A DNA stretch of 64,000 nt, taken from Mauremys mutica (taxonomy: Eukaryota; Chordata; Testudines; Geoemydidae). Every line of letters starts with the position of its first letter. Positions within the stretch are counted from its first letter, which is position 1. A program made the translations under genes and the position numbers. Below the pieces are notes generated by a model, which did no database searches, was not told the origin of the DNA, and saw nothing but the letters and a program-made list of their open reading frames with translations. This document shows, piece after piece, positions 26,206 through 38,779 of this stretch. The stretch lies in the NCBI RefSeq assembly GCF_020497125.1, contig NC_059080.1, positions 67,872,618-67,936,617 of the forward strand, written 5' to 3'.

Positions 26206-29200
26206 TCAAGTACACGATAAGCATTAATGAGGCCTCATGACACCCCTGTGAGGGAGGCAGTTAAGGACACTGCTGAGAAGTGGTACTGTGTGTGCCTTAC
26301 TGTATAAAGAGGAGGAAAAAAAGCCTGACTCCGCTCACTCAGCCTTCCCCCTCTGCCTCTGAATATGCACCTGGCCCAACCGTTAGCTGCCTTAGTCCTT
26401 CCACTGTGATCTTGGACATGACTCCATCCAACCTTCTCACTTCCCAGATGCCTCAGAGTTCCTTCTGCTTTTCATCCCTCCCTCCTGCCAACATCCAATC
26501 TCTATTGTTTCCATACTAACCTCAGCAGTCCCATTTTCCCCTTAAGAACTTGCATCGCAACCTGGCTTGCAAATAATTCAGGCATGAAAGAGTTAAAAAA
26601 CACTATGCTGTAAAAGCAAAACAGCTCGATACTGTGAGGTACCTTGTATTTAGACACACTTCCTTAAGTTTTCAAAACAACGTAAAGGGAATTAGCCATG
26701 CTCCTCCCACCACATTTCATGAATCACTCAACTTAAATCCCCATGCATTGCTTTGTAACTGTCTCCTCAAGTTAATTATGTCTTGCACAATCCATTATGT
26801 TTCTTGATTTTGTTACTTCAGTAATGGAAAAGAGGAGTCTTTAGGTTCAGACAAATTCCACACGCCAAGACAAACAAAATAAACTTATTAATGTGCAAAT
26901 TAAAATGATTTATGCTGAAATTGCCTGTATGTTGTTTTCCACCAGAACTGCAGGAAAAAAAGCAATTGATCTGCATCACTCAGAAATTGAACAGAACAGA
27001 GTGCATCCTAGAAATAAACTTAGAAGCAAAGCAGTTAAAGCCAAAACCATAGTTCCCTAGCTACCTGTTGAACACTAGCCACACAGAAAAGAAACAAAAT
27101 TGAGCACCAAAGCAGGGAAATGATACTTCACTTGGGCAAAGGTTTCTTTCTGTGAGGCTCTGGCTAATTCTTTTTCTGTATATTTGTATAATGACAAATT
27201 TTGTCTTCTCACCCAACTTTTCAAAGCCTGTTCCTTTTTCCTTTCTAAACTTTCAGGTGGGGGCCTGTAGGTAGATTTTCCAGGAGAGATTGTTGTGTGG
27301 AAAGTTTTGCAGGCATGTGGGGTCTGTTGGAATGGATTTTACTTACAGAAGTTCTAAAGATTCTTGTGAGATTGGCGAAGTTTTGCCATAAGCAAGATCA
27401 GGAACAGTAGAAATGTTTTATAGTCAGCCCCACCAACAGCCTAATTTTTTCTACACTCCTGTGAAGACAACTGGGAGATATGTTGAAAATTCATAGGAAG
27501 GCTCTGAGAAAGTATATAAAAAGCTTACTCTTACGGTGTATACTTTTTAATTGTAAAACCAACCATACGTGTCCATCTTGCTGCAGTCATCTATATTTGC
27601 TGGTCATTGATGTAGAATATTTTTCAGACTTGACTGTCTCTTGGCCAAATTCTTTCACTGACGTATATCAGTGTAACCAAGAACAGAACCTGACCTACAG
27701 TTCTTACAAGAGCTGTCCTTGTGTGGAGTCTGAGGTGCCTCTGGAAGTGTGAGCAAACGTCTTCTATTTCGAGTGAAAAAAGAACTACAACTGGAGAGCC
27801 TCCACAGAAATGCCAATTCCCAGCCTTCACAAAAGGAACCTGTTACACTTTTCTGGGATCTTGTGACCTTACCCAATCCCAAAAGTACTTGATCTATGGT
27901 TGTGGCCATCTCTAGCGATGCTAAACTTGTTCCACAGCCATCACGTTCTGAGACACTTTGCAAATAAGTGATTCAAGTCAAGGATTGAAGATGAAGTGCC
28001 CTGCTGTCTAGATTTTTATCTTGGTACTACCACTCCCATGCCACCAGGTTCCCCTCACCCCTCCTATCTTGACTTACCCACATCACCCTCAACCTTCCTA
28101 AAGAAAGCTTGGATTATGGGAGACTTGCAGTATCTTTGCCCTCGATACACTGTTGTCCTCATTACACTGTTCTAGGCAGTACAGGCACATTGACTTCTTA
28201 GGCACACGCCCAAAGGCTCAGTGTATGCCTTCCACTGCCTAATATATAGTGGTAGCAGCATGAGCTTTTAAATTTTAAAATGACTTGTTTTCTAGTCTAT
28301 GCTGCCATTTAAAAAACATTAGAGATGAAACTTAATACTTCTATTCATTATATTGCGTTTGCATGGGACTTCCAACCTCTGATTTCATGTCAATAATAAC
28401 CCAGCTCAGCATGGCTTGCCCTGCCTTAACTCTAGGCTAATGCCAAAAACAGTAGCTTCAATAATAATAGTGGAATACATTTCCCGACCCATCAGAGAGA
28501 ATTTTTGCTTTTAGTTCTGGAATTTAATTGGTTCATGGAAATGCTCTGCTGCTTGGAAATGGCACAGAATTTTAAACTACAGCAATCCACTAAGATTTCA
28601 TCTCCCTTTGACCCACTGTATGCTGTGAACAGTCTGGGGCACAGACTGTTTAAAACCCACTCCCAGAATGCTACTGTGAAATAGAAAAGATCAGTGGGGC
28701 CATATTGATGGTATTAAATTGGCCATATATACTAATTCATGAGACAACAAAGGGATTAAATGATATAAAACCTCAAGGGAATCATTTTTACTAGGGTCTG
28801 TCCCCTCCAACAGAGAGAGGACCCAGATCTTTATTTCCCCAAAGTTCAGGGGATGTTTGGTTATGACATTTTGATCACATAATGGTCTGGCCTCATAGCT
28901 AACTTGTATAGGGCAGATTTTGTTTTCAAAAGTAGATTGAGTGCAGGTTCCTGAGTCTCAAGGCTCACCTTATAAGGAGAAATCACTTCTGAAATAGAAA
29001 ATGAAATAAAAACAACCTTAGCACTATTATAAATATTTCATGACCAAGACCAGTTTAAAAAAATTATGCTTTTAAGAAAACGTCTCGTCACGCAGTGCTA
29101 GAGGCAGAACAAAAAATCATATACGGTAATTGAATAGTTTCCATGATAGACAGTCACAGCTGAATCTAATTTTTATGTAGAGTTTTTATTTTGTTTTATG

Positions 29201-30612
29201 AGACTTACTTTGCATATCTCTAGCTGCACCATCCTCATGGCAAAAAGGCTAAAGAAAGTTTGTTTTCCATTCTTTAAAAATGCTGATAACCCGGCAGCAA
29301 AGGACATACTAACGTTCTAAACAGACTTGTTTCAGAAGCAATATTTTATATAGTAACCTCATAGTCAGAGGTGCAGAGAGCACGGGGCCTTCAGGTTTCC
29401 ATCAGTGTAATTGGGAAAGGGTGCTGAAGCACTACCTGATCCGTAACAAATAAAGAATTAATTTCTGCTTAGCTTCTCCCTCTTACACAGATGCTCAGGT
29501 GGCTTGAAGAGTGGCGGTTCATAATCCTGTTTTTGGGAAGAGCACACAGCACACCCAAGACCATGGGCTGAGCTGAAGACTAAAGTTGGAGTCTATGTTT
29601 GTCTTCTGCTATGTTAACTTATTTTATTTTCTGATCACAAGTACTATCCATTTGGGGAGATGGGGGACTTCACTGACAGCAGCTCTGTCTTTTCTTTTAG
29701 TCTCTCTACCTGCTTACAAGCAATAACTGCTTGAGAGGATAACTTTTTTCTTCCCTTTGATTAATAAAAATATTTCAAACAACATCTGTGCTTCAGTGGT
29801 TAATAACATATTAATAGTTCCCTGACCTAACTCTTTCTGGTATTACAAAGTGGCTCAATTACTTGGAATTGTCCAAGCAGTGCATGAAAGCACTTTGTTA
29901 CCAGGATGTCCGGCAGGAGGAGAAACTTTGCAAACATAGTACTACCCATCCTGCTTTCTCCACTGTGTCCACCCAAGGATGTCAAAACAATATACCCATC
30001 ACTGCCTGTGGGTGCCTCTAGATGGTGTTTTGATGGCACATTGTAGGGCTGGCAGAACTGAAAAATGCCAGACATCAGGGTGGAATTGATCCTTGCAGAG
30101 AACTTAAAAAAAATTAAGTGTATGTTTCAAAGATGAAACATGATAATTTCATGGGCCTGAAAAATATGTAATAAGGAAGTCTCTAATCTGCCTGTTTGCT
30201 CAGAGTCGAGTGGTTGTGAATGGAGGAGGAGAAACCTCTACATTTAAAATAAATGTTTAATTATGTGTTAGTGGTGAGGAAACAAATGATGCCGGAGGGT
30301 GGGAGTCACTTGTCTCATACTGTGACTTGCGTATCCATGCTGTACCTCTTCTGAGTAACATCCTTCTGGTCCCACATATGATCCACTGACAACACGGTGC
30401 AGTAAAACCACTGTTCCTCTCGTGTGCGAGTACAATGAAGTACTCTTTAGTTACTCTAGGGACAAATTCTGATCTCAGACTAGTGGATTTTACATGATAT
30501 GCTGCAATAGTCGCCCATGTAGCTGAGATTGAAATTAGGCCTTTGTGTGAGTGGAGTGAGAATTCCCTCGCCTTAACAGGTCTAGCTAAGTGTGTGCTCT
30601 GTTTCCCCCCAG

Positions 30613-30786
30613 ATTGTTATGTACATAGGCCAAGTCACTAAAGATATCCTGAAGTGGCCTCGTCCTCATTCACCTCCTGTGGTGAAGCTGGAAATGAGAG
30701 CAGAATATGGAATGCCATCCACCCATGCCATGGCAGCTACATCCATTTCCTTCACATTTTGTATTGCAACAATAAACCAAAACAAG
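30613..30786 (+). CDS. SGPP2: SGPP2 exon 3: phosphatase motifs C1 and C2
   Basis: This exon encodes 58 residues beginning [11 protein letters not shown]. It carries two of the three signature motifs of the PAP2/lipid phosphate phosphatase superfamily. Motif C1 (K-x6-R-P) reads KDILKWPRP, with Lys at 30640-30642 and Arg-Pro at 30661-30666. Motif C2 reads PSTH at 30715-30726, inside [14 protein letters not shown]. In this family C1 Lys/Arg and C2 His contact the phosphate or help the leaving group depart. The acceptor is a C-rich tract ending in AG at 30612, and the donor is GTAAGG at 30787. Both boundaries are phase 0. After the C2 helix the residues [12 protein letters not shown] lead into exon 4. 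If the following intron were retained, the frame would stop at 30837, before motif C3. Confidence 0.96.
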
Positions 30787-31849
30787 GTAAGGAGGAACAA
30801 GCATGTGTCTGATCCCATTGAAGGGCAGCGAGCGTGAAAAGGTCCAATGCCTTTACCCACCAAGACTTCCATCATCACTCACTCCTACCTTCCACTGTTG
30901 TAATGGGTTAATACTAGATATGACAAGAACTGTTGTAGAAAATTTCCCAACTTATTTGGGATGGCACTAGCTCAGTGTCATTGTTGGGTTTTGTTACCAT
31001 GTTAAGCTTCAGGGAAATGTTGTGTGTTTTCACTAAGTACTGACCACTTAAACTGCATCGCTCAGAAGGAACTCTTCACAACAGTCATAGTATGAAGTAT
31101 GTCTTGTACTGTACAGTTACATTGAAATAGTTACATTGGAGCAGTTGCAATGTACACATTTAATGTTTTAAGAGTGCTCAGCATTGCATATGAGGAATTG
31201 CAAAGTCCCATGGACACCAGAAGGGCTCTCTACTGCCATTGACAATGATAATGTCGGATGCAGAAGAAATATTTTTGTGAAATTCCTCTAAAAATTTAAC
31301 CTCTTTAATGATCCTGTTGCACTTTTCAAATTAATAGTTGTTAAAATATTTTATAACGTATTACTGGAAAATATTACTAGTTCACTGCACACTCACTATT
31401 ACTGGGGGCTACTCAGAGAATCCTCATCAGAAAGACTCATTGGGGAAGTCAGGTCTGACGAGTCAGACTGTGTAGATTTTCCTCTTCTTGTTACCATGTA
31501 CCTTTAAAATATTGACAAGAACTAGAGAAACTCACTCGAATAGTGCATAGTGAGGGTGTACAATCAATGTGAGCATGAGGCACAACATGTCTTTCTTCTT
31601 GCTCTATTGAGGACATAATCTTAGTATAGTGACCCAATTGGCAAAGCTGCAGAACATGGATTTCAAAGGGGCGTGCGAGCACAGCACCTTAGAAAAGCAG
31701 GCCATGTGCTACTGTTCTATAAAAATGAAGAAACTGTCACAAACTTAGGACCAGTTAGAACTCCACATTTGCCACTGTGCTCTATAACATGGCTTCCAGG
31801 AGTTCATAATGACAGCATGCCTAGAGCTCTGGTCTTACTCCTGCTAAAC

Positions 31850-32599
31850 CAGGGGCGGGCAAGAATTTTCGCATGGGGGCCACTCCATGAATTTTGGTAA
31901 GTTGTCATGGGCCGCACATTTCCACTATATTAATGGAGGGGATGCAGGGTCTGGGAGGGAGTTTGGGTGCAGGAGGGGGCTCTGGGCTGAGGCAGAGGAT
32001 TGGGGTGCAGGGTCTTGGAGGGACTTTGGGTACAGGAAGGGGTTCTGACCTGGGGCAGGGGATTGGGGTACAGGAGGGGGTGCGAGGTGCAGGCTCTGGC
32101 CAGGAGGCGCTTACCAGAGGTGGCTCCTGGCTGGTGGCGCAGCAGGGCTCAGGCAGGCTGCTTGCATGCCGTGGCCCCACACCACTCTAGGAAGTGGCTG
32201 CTGCTGGCACATCTCTGCGTGCCCTTTGGGGGAAGGAGGACAGCAGGTCTCCGTGTGCTGCCCAAGCCCGCAAGCACCACCCCCGCAGCTCCCATTGGCC
32301 GGTTTCCAGGCAATGGGAGCTGTGAGGACAGTGCTGGGGGTGGGGGCAGAGCTGCCTCCCCACCTGCCAGGGGCACACAGAGACATGCCAGCAGCAGCCA
32401 GCCACTTCCGGGAGCAGCGTGGGGCCATGGCAGGCAGGCAGGCAGCCTGAGCAGCCCGCTGCGCCGCAGGACTTTTAGTGTCCCAGACTCGGAGATTGCG
32501 AGGGGGCAGAGGCCAGACAGAAATGTTAGTCATGGCGGGCCGGACAGAAATGTTAGATGGGCCAGATCTGGCCCACGGGCTGTATTTTGCCCACCCCTG
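31850..32599. mobile_element. 750 bp hAT-like element, family F
   Basis: The termini caggggcgggcaa and ttgcccacccctg are inverted repeats with one mismatch. The 8-bp flanks tgctaaac at 31842-31849 and 32600-32607 are identical. The left half contains degenerate tandem units of the 'ggattggggtgcagggtctt' type; the right half is GC-rich. The 201- and 140-codon frames on opposite strands are not credible genes. Confidence 0.92.
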
Positions 32600-33268
32600 T
32601 GCTAAACTCTACTACTTGAACTAAAGGAAAACTTCTTTATCTGTTAGCAGTACCAGGCCAAGGCACCCAGTTAGGCAGGTCTGACCCTGCCCAGCAGAGG
32701 ACAGCAGTACACATCCATACTAGCTTAGTCATTACAGTTATTTATTTTCACCCATATATGAATTTGTGCACTAATATTGCAACCTATATCTTCCGAATAG
32801 CTCTATTGTACTTACTGTAAAATACAAACCACCATAAAACAATTTTTTAAATTGTTTCCATTAGAAAATATCTACTGGTACATTCCTTTGATGTCATCTA
32901 GAGCTGCAATTGATCATCAGCCCCTGAGCTGCGTGAGGAGGAAGGAATAAACTGGGAATACTCTATTTAGGAGATAACTGAGGCTCAGGAGGGTGAGGGA
33001 AAACAGCATTAAGGGGAATCAGACCAGTGTGTGCAGTCACAGATCAAGCTTTCCACAGGAGGGTCTTGGATACAACAGAGACTGTGGGGCCACATAAGTA
33101 AATTGTCAAACGTATAGCTCTGCGAAAGCATTTCTGACCTGACCTACAATCACCCCATACCATCCACCTAGTCATGGCACTCTCCTGAGTCAATTGTGCC
33201 AATCGAGTGATGATTTTTGTTATACAGATAAATGTCCTGTTGTAGCTAAGATGAGGCCATCAGACTCA

Positions 33269-34772
33269 GGATATGTCTACACTATGAAATTAGGTCGAAT
33301 TTATAGAAGTTGGTTTTTTAGAAATCGTTTTTATACAGTTGATTGTGCGTGTCCCCACACACAATGCTCTAAGTGCATTAAGTCAGTGGACTGCGTCCAC
33401 AGTACCGAGGCTAGCATCGACTTCTGGAGCGTTGAACTGTGGGTAGCTGTGAGTAGCTATCCCACGGTTCCCGCAGTCTCCGCTGCCGATTGGAATTCTG
33501 GGTTGAGATCCCAATGCCTGATGGGGCAAAAACAGTGTCGCGGGTGGTTCTGGGTACATGTCGTCAGGCCCCCCTCTCCCTCCCTTCTTCCCTCCCTCCA
33601 TGAAAGCAATGGCAGACAATGTTTTTTTGCCTTTTTTCCTGGGTTACCTGAGCAGACACCATACCACGGCAAGCATGGAGCCCGCTCAGCTCACTGTCAC
33701 CGTACATCTCCTGGGTGCTGGCAGACGTGGGACTGCATTGCTACACAGCAGCAGCTCATTGCCTTTTGGCAGCAGATGGTGCATTACGATTGGTAGTCAT
33801 CATCATCGTACTCCTGGATGCTCTTTTAGCTGACCTTGGTGAGGTTGGTCAGGGGCGCCCGGGCAGACATGGGAGTGACTCAGCCAGGTCATTCCCATTT
33901 TCTGCTGAGCACCCAGGAGATGACAATGGCTAGTAGTCATACTGCACCGTCTTCTGGCGAGCAGCCAGGAGATGACGATGGCTAGCAGTCAAACTGCACC
34001 ATCTGCTGCCAGCCTAAGATGTAAAAGATAGATGGAGTGGATCAAAACAAGAAATTGACCCAATTTGTTTTGTGAAATTAACAGCCTGCTAAACCCAGGG
34101 TTTTGAGTTCAATCCTTGAGGGGGCCATTCTGTGTGACAGTTGTTTGTGTTTCTCCTTGATGCAAAGCCACCCCTTTTGTTGATTTTAATTCCCTGTAAG
34201 CCATGTCATCAGTCGCCCCTCCCTCTGTCAGAGCAACGGCAGACAATTGTTTCGCGCCTTTTTTCAGCGCAAAACCAGAAGCTACAAAAGCAAAACCAGG
34301 CGAGGAGGCAACAGCAGCGTGGTGACAATAGGGACATGGTCATAGACTTCTCACAAAGTACAGGCCGGGCAATGTGCACATCATGCTGATAAGCTCTGCA
34401 TGAGCTCTGCATGGTCACCTGTGCTGATCAGCTCGTCACGCTGGCCAAACAGGAAATGAAATTCAAAAGTTCGCAGGCCTTTTCCTGTCTACCTGGCCAG
34501 TGCATCTGAGCTGAGAGTGCTGTCCAGAGCGGTCACAATGGAGCACTCTGGGATAGCTCCCGGAGGCCAATACCGTCAAATTGCATCCACACTACCCCAA
34601 ATTCGACCCGGCAAGGCCGATTTCAGCGCTAATCCCCTCGGAGGTGGAGTAAAGAAAATGATTTAAAGAGCCCTTTAAGTCGGAAAAAAGGGCTTCGTCG
34701 TATAGACGGGTCCAAGCTTAAATCGAGGTAACGCTGCTAAATTCGACCTAAAATCATAGTGTAGACCTGGCC
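33269..34772. mobile_element. 1.5 kb PIF/Harbinger-like non-autonomous element
   Basis: The left end ggatatgtctacactatg and right end atagtgtagacctggcc are inverted repeats, flanked by the exact 3-bp repeat TCA (33266-33268 and 34773-34775). The element shares both subterminal regions with the copy at 20092. The stretch at about 34290-34390 ('gcgaggaggcaacagcagcg' onward) looks like a broken remnant of the 5' part of an autonomous parent's gene. A Pol III B-box match lies at 34107-34115. Confidence 0.82.
34107..34115 (+). promoter_or_regulatory. Pol III B-box-like site inside the Harbinger-like element
   Basis: gttcaatcc fits the B-box core GWTCRANNC, in the context 'gggttttgagttcaatcc'. No convincing A box or tRNA fold was found upstream, so this is a tRNA/SINE relic at most. 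Confidence 0.4.
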
Positions 34773-35542
34773 TCATTTTCATGGATGACCTAAGCCAGGA
34801 TTTGAAAGAAGGGGTGAAAGGCTAATACATTAACCTAGTTCTCTACCAAGGATTTCTCTCCTCTCTATAATCTGAAAATACTTTACCAAATAATTTAAAA
34901 TAGTTGATTCCATGTTGGTAAGGCAATTCTCAGAAAGAATAAAATGAATAAACCTTATATAAAGTTTGATATTATGGTTAGACTGCTATAACAACAGGAT
35001 TACAGTTTTAGGCTAGCCATTCATTCCCCCACTCCCGAAAACTATTGATCACAGTTTGTGTCAGACAGTAGGGGTATCACATTTCACTCTCAGGCAATCA
35101 CTTGAACAACTGCTCTGTACTATTTTTTTTAAGAAAAAAAGCTTTTTATCTCTAATGCATAATCACTTAGTGCAAGAACTACTAGATTTTGTAGATGATC
35201 TTCTATTGTACATAAAGAAAGGAAAAAAAACCCTACAGATGCCATATTGTCATTCATGCCATCATTAGACCTAGCTTCCAGTGGGGAAAATGGAACCTTA
35301 AGACCTTCACAGGCTACAAGTAATAACATAGCTTTCAGCATGATACAGTGCTGCCAACATTCAGCCTGAGAGTATCTGAATGCATAACTCTGATACACAT
35401 TAGCTCTCTGGAACATTAGAACTCGCGTTCCGATTCTAGATTACCATGTGGGTGATGGCCATTGGATAATTTATTTTAGGTACTGACAGACAATATATGT
35501 ACTTAATTTGAATGCTGGTAACATTTCTCTTTCTTTCTACAG

Positions 35543-35632
35543 TACTCACTTGTGTTAGGACTAATGGCAGCATTTGTATTTTCTACCCTGGTGTGTCTCA
35601 GCAGACTTTACACTGGAATGCACACTGTACTG
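35543..35632 (+). CDS. SGPP2: SGPP2 exon 4: main part of motif C3
   Basis: This 90-base exon encodes 30 residues, beginning YSLVLGLMAAFVF and ending GMHTVL. The first part is a hydrophobic membrane helix. The second holds most of catalytic motif C3 (S-R-x5-H-x3-D): Ser-Arg at 35600-35605 and the nucleophilic His at 35621-35623. The motif's closing Asp is the first codon of the next exon. The acceptor is a pyrimidine tract ending TACAG at 35542, and the donor is GTAAGG at 35633. Both boundaries are phase 0. Without splicing, the frame runs about 50 codons into the intron to a stop near 35785; the read-through lacks the C3 Asp and looks non-functional. Confidence 0.95.
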
Positions 35633-37071
35633 GTAAGGGTAAAGATATACTGTCCTTCTGTCTGTGTTCTTTTACTGGCACCCATCCCCTTACTATCTAA
35701 GCACTCTGATGAGCAGGGGGAAAAAATCATATTTCTGGCTTCCTTCCCTACCAACCAGAGGGAATGTTGGGATTTTTTTCTGTAAAAATATAGTTTAAAA
35801 GGTATTTTTTACATACTCTAGGTGTGTGAAATAGTATTGCAGTGACAGTGCATACATGGTACTCTTACAGGAACAGTAGGACAAAAAGGTGGATTGGCAT
35901 TTCACTCTGAATGTGGAAAGGCAAGTGGTTATTTTAACTGCTAGTGACTTCCATACTGTTGGTCCCGCTCCCATGAAGCTCTATCTCCTATGGTCATAAG
36001 CTACTTTCTGTTGATTAACAGTTTGACCGAGTAGACGGTGGCTGTAGATTAGCCCAATAGCTAATACTTCTGGAGGAGTGCCAGCGCTCGTCACCGTGGT
36101 TATCCCATGCACAAAGCATTGGGAACTTCAACTTAAAAACTTTCCCAAATGCATTTCTCATCAAACACAATCATTAAAAATCCAGGAAATTGTTAGTTAA
36201 GCAATATTTCCACCCAACCCAACCTCACTGTGCATACCTTCCCCCCAAAAACACACTCTCCAGCGCCACAAGAAACTCCCTTTGAATTCCAATACCTAAC
36301 CAACCGTAATACACACATCCAGTTTCTCATAATCACACACAAATGCACAACCTGAATTCTGACCACATGCTTTTTCATGTACAAATGACTCATTATACAT
36401 TTTCCTCTAGATATCTGAATGTAGCTGAAGTTGGGGTTAAGTTTGTGTATTTCAGTGCATTTGAGAATCTGGATGTGTGCACTTTGGCTGATAAATATGT
36501 AACTGAAAGGGAGTTTGTTGTGCAGCTGAGGAGCCTGGTGGAGTGTTGGGTACTATGGTGTTCAGGTAAAAAGGCAGGTGAGGTTGGTGTGAATGTGAAT
36601 CTTGATTTAATTGTTGATGTCCTGGACATTCAGTGATTGCATTGATAGGAAATGTCCTTAAGCAAGTTAACAGTATTGTGTGTGTGGTAGTTTCCTGTTG
36701 CATTTCAGAACTATTAGGTAGGGATTGATTAGTCAGGAGGTATATGTAATGTGCACAAGTGCCAAATCAGTGAGGCATGCTGGACACCTATTTCTATTTC
36801 TCCAGTGCAGGCAGAACTTAAGTTAAAACTGTTTGTGTACGTGGAGCTAAGTTAGGTTATGACATAAGGGGAATAGCACTTTTCTGTTAAGTACACATGT
36901 CAATGTAAACCTTAATTAAGGAGTCATTAGTGGCCTCCATAATAACAGGAAGCTTTATGGTAATTGGCATGTAATTAGCAGAGATGTGCAGCACTTTCCT
37001 AAATATGAAATTCAGTGTAAGAAAATATTTTCAACTTGCATAATGCATCATTAATAGTATATGATGAAATA

Positions 37072-37137
37072 TTGTATTAGTTGTAATGAAGTATATTCTA
37101 AATTATGAATAAAGTAATTGTATTAGTTGTAATGAAG
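37072..37137. repeat. 21-bp direct duplication
   Basis: attgtattagttgtaatgaa occurs at about 37072 and again at about 37117, separated by AT-rich sequence. Confidence 0.8.
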
Positions 37138-38100
37138 ACATAAATTTGATGCATTGTAAAAAAAAGAAATTGCTAATAAAATGGTGGTTGTCCATGAGAT
37201 ATGGCCTGACCTTTCCTTCCAACCTTACTGGATCAAAACAATGTCTTAAAAAAGAGAGGATGTCTCCAGTCTAGATTTAACTAGTGACCCTAAGTCAATC
37301 AGTAAAAATTCTTAGCATATTTCCGTTGGTGTTCCATGATAATGAAAGAGACTTTTCTAAATTCAGACAGAGTTTGGGGTAAAGAAGAAAAAGCCCTTTG
37401 TGCCTATCTCAGATTGCCTCTAAACCCCCAACTCCTTAGTTTAACAGCAAAAAACATATTTCAGTAGAGAATCTTAAAAAATGGCATCATAGTGAGGGGA
37501 GCTGAGGAAATAATTCATATAGAATAATTATTTCACAAATAAAACCTCTTTCTGTTCACAAATTGTCCACTTGCAATTTAAGATTCTTATGGAATAATGA
37601 GTAAAATATTGAAAACAATTTGCCAAATGTCTATGAATAACTGTCTGAAAACTGCTCCTCAATCAGTTCAGTGCAATTATTCAGTATTCTAAATCCAAGT
37701 TTGGACACAGGTCACATCATATGCTCATCAGGAAGCAGAAACAATAATTCTTAGAATCATGTTTCTGGTACAAAATGATCACATTTGAGCTCAGTTTACT
37801 CCCCTCAAAGATTTTGTCCACCTAATTTTTTCACTAGACTATTGATGGAAAACTAACACTGAAGGTGCATGAACACGTCTGTAGTGAAATCAATAGTTTC
37901 TTCAAGCAAATAGTCACACAAAACATGCTGATTCACTGAGGTTTACTGAATTTCTCAAATTTAGCAAGTGAATGAACACATGTAATTTACAAAAATTGGC
38001 AAGAATATTGCAACACAGCATTTACTTGGTTTCTTTGAGTTTTAATAATAGCACACAATGTAATAAACATATTGTAGTATAGGCTGTAAAAGTAAGGAAA

Positions 38101-38385
38101 TCTAAGGTCTGATGTAGACTTGCAGTTTTATTGGTAGAAGTATTTTGGTTAGGAGCACTGTGGTTTTGTGTGTGTTTATTTGATTGAAATAGTTATATCT
38201 GTAAAAGGACTAATGTGGATGCCATTATGGTGACTTATGCCATTATAGTTATTCCCCATATAAAATAGGTATAGCTATACCGGTGTGAAAGCACCTTTTT
38301 ACTAGTAAATGAATTTACACTTTAGGGGGTTGTACTGCTTTAACTAGTATGGTTAACTAGAATAGTTGGGCTTCTCTACACTAAC
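38101..38385. mobile_element. Degenerate MITE-like repeat
   Basis: 'aaggtctgatgtagacttgc' at the left and 'gggcttctctacactaacaa' at the right look like decayed termini of the 'gtctacac' MITE group. The interior 'agctataccggtgtgaaagc' resembles that of the element at 58805. Confidence 0.4.
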
Positions 38386-38436
38386 AAGCTAATATGCATG
38401 GGTGCTGGAATTACGGGTGCTGGAGGTACTGCTGCA

Positions 38437-38779
38437 CAAGGGCGGCTCCAGGCACCTGCGTACCAAGCGCATGCGTGGGGCAGCAAGCTGTGGGGGGCAG
38501 CCTGCCGGCCGCTGTGAGGGCGGCAGTCAGGCTGCCTTCGGTGGCATGCCTGTGGGAGGTCCGCCGGTCCCGCGGCTTCGGCGGCAATTCGGCGGCGGGT
38601 ACACCGAAGGCGCGGGACCGGCGGCCCTCCCACAGGCGCGCCGCCAAACCCGCGTTACCAGCGGCCCTCCCACAGGCGCGCCGCCAAACCCGCGTTACCA
38701 GCGGCCCTCCCACAGGCATGCTGCTGAAAGCCGCCTGACTGCCGTGCTTGGGGTGGCAAAATACATAGAGTCACCACTG
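38437..38779. mobile_element. hAT-like MITE, family A, with internal tandem repeat
   Basis: The left end is caagggcggctc and the right end gagtcaccactg, degraded versions of the family A termini. The flanks ctgctgca (38429-38436) and ctgccgca (38780-38787) match at 7 of 8. A 40-bp unit is repeated in tandem at 38621-38700. Confidence 0.88.
38621..38717. repeat. 40-bp tandem repeat, 2.4 copies
   Basis: The units 38621-38660 and 38661-38700 are identical, each starting gcggccctcccacaggcgcg. A partial third copy runs to about 38717. The unit is not repeated in the related copies at 3368 and 15890. Confidence 0.93.

Larger units (their letters stand above)
3009..30612 (+). other. SGPP2 intron 2 (27.6 kb)
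   Basis: Large intron with no further exon found on either strand. Recognised contents are listed separately: hAT elements at 3368, 5678, 14050, 15618 and 19096; Harbinger-like elements at 13587, 17637 and 20092; CR1 ends at 6382, 10125 and 15485-16640; SINEs at 8925 and 25972. Stretches 6941-8924, 10311-13586, 22228-25971 and 26206-30612 contain no feature I can name apart from simple repeats. Confidence 0.75.
30787..35542 (+). other. SGPP2 intron 3 (4.8 kb)
   Basis: Nearly half of this intron consists of two transposons: a 750 bp hAT element (31850-32599) and a 1.5 kb Harbinger-like element (33269-34772). The rest is unremarkable intron sequence with no exon. Confidence 0.8.

Noticed and set aside
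32000..32605. 201-codon frame on the plus strand and 140-codon frame on the minus strand
   Set aside because: Both lie almost wholly inside the 750 bp hAT element with clear termini and target duplication; low-complexity translation, no start context or homology recognised.
33194..33796. 200-codon plus-strand frame
   Set aside because: It runs from unique intron across the left end of the Harbinger-like element, so it is not an evolved gene; the translation shows no transposase motif.
34091..34125. tRNA gene
   Set aside because: Only a B-box-like sequence is present; no cloverleaf or A box could be built by eye.
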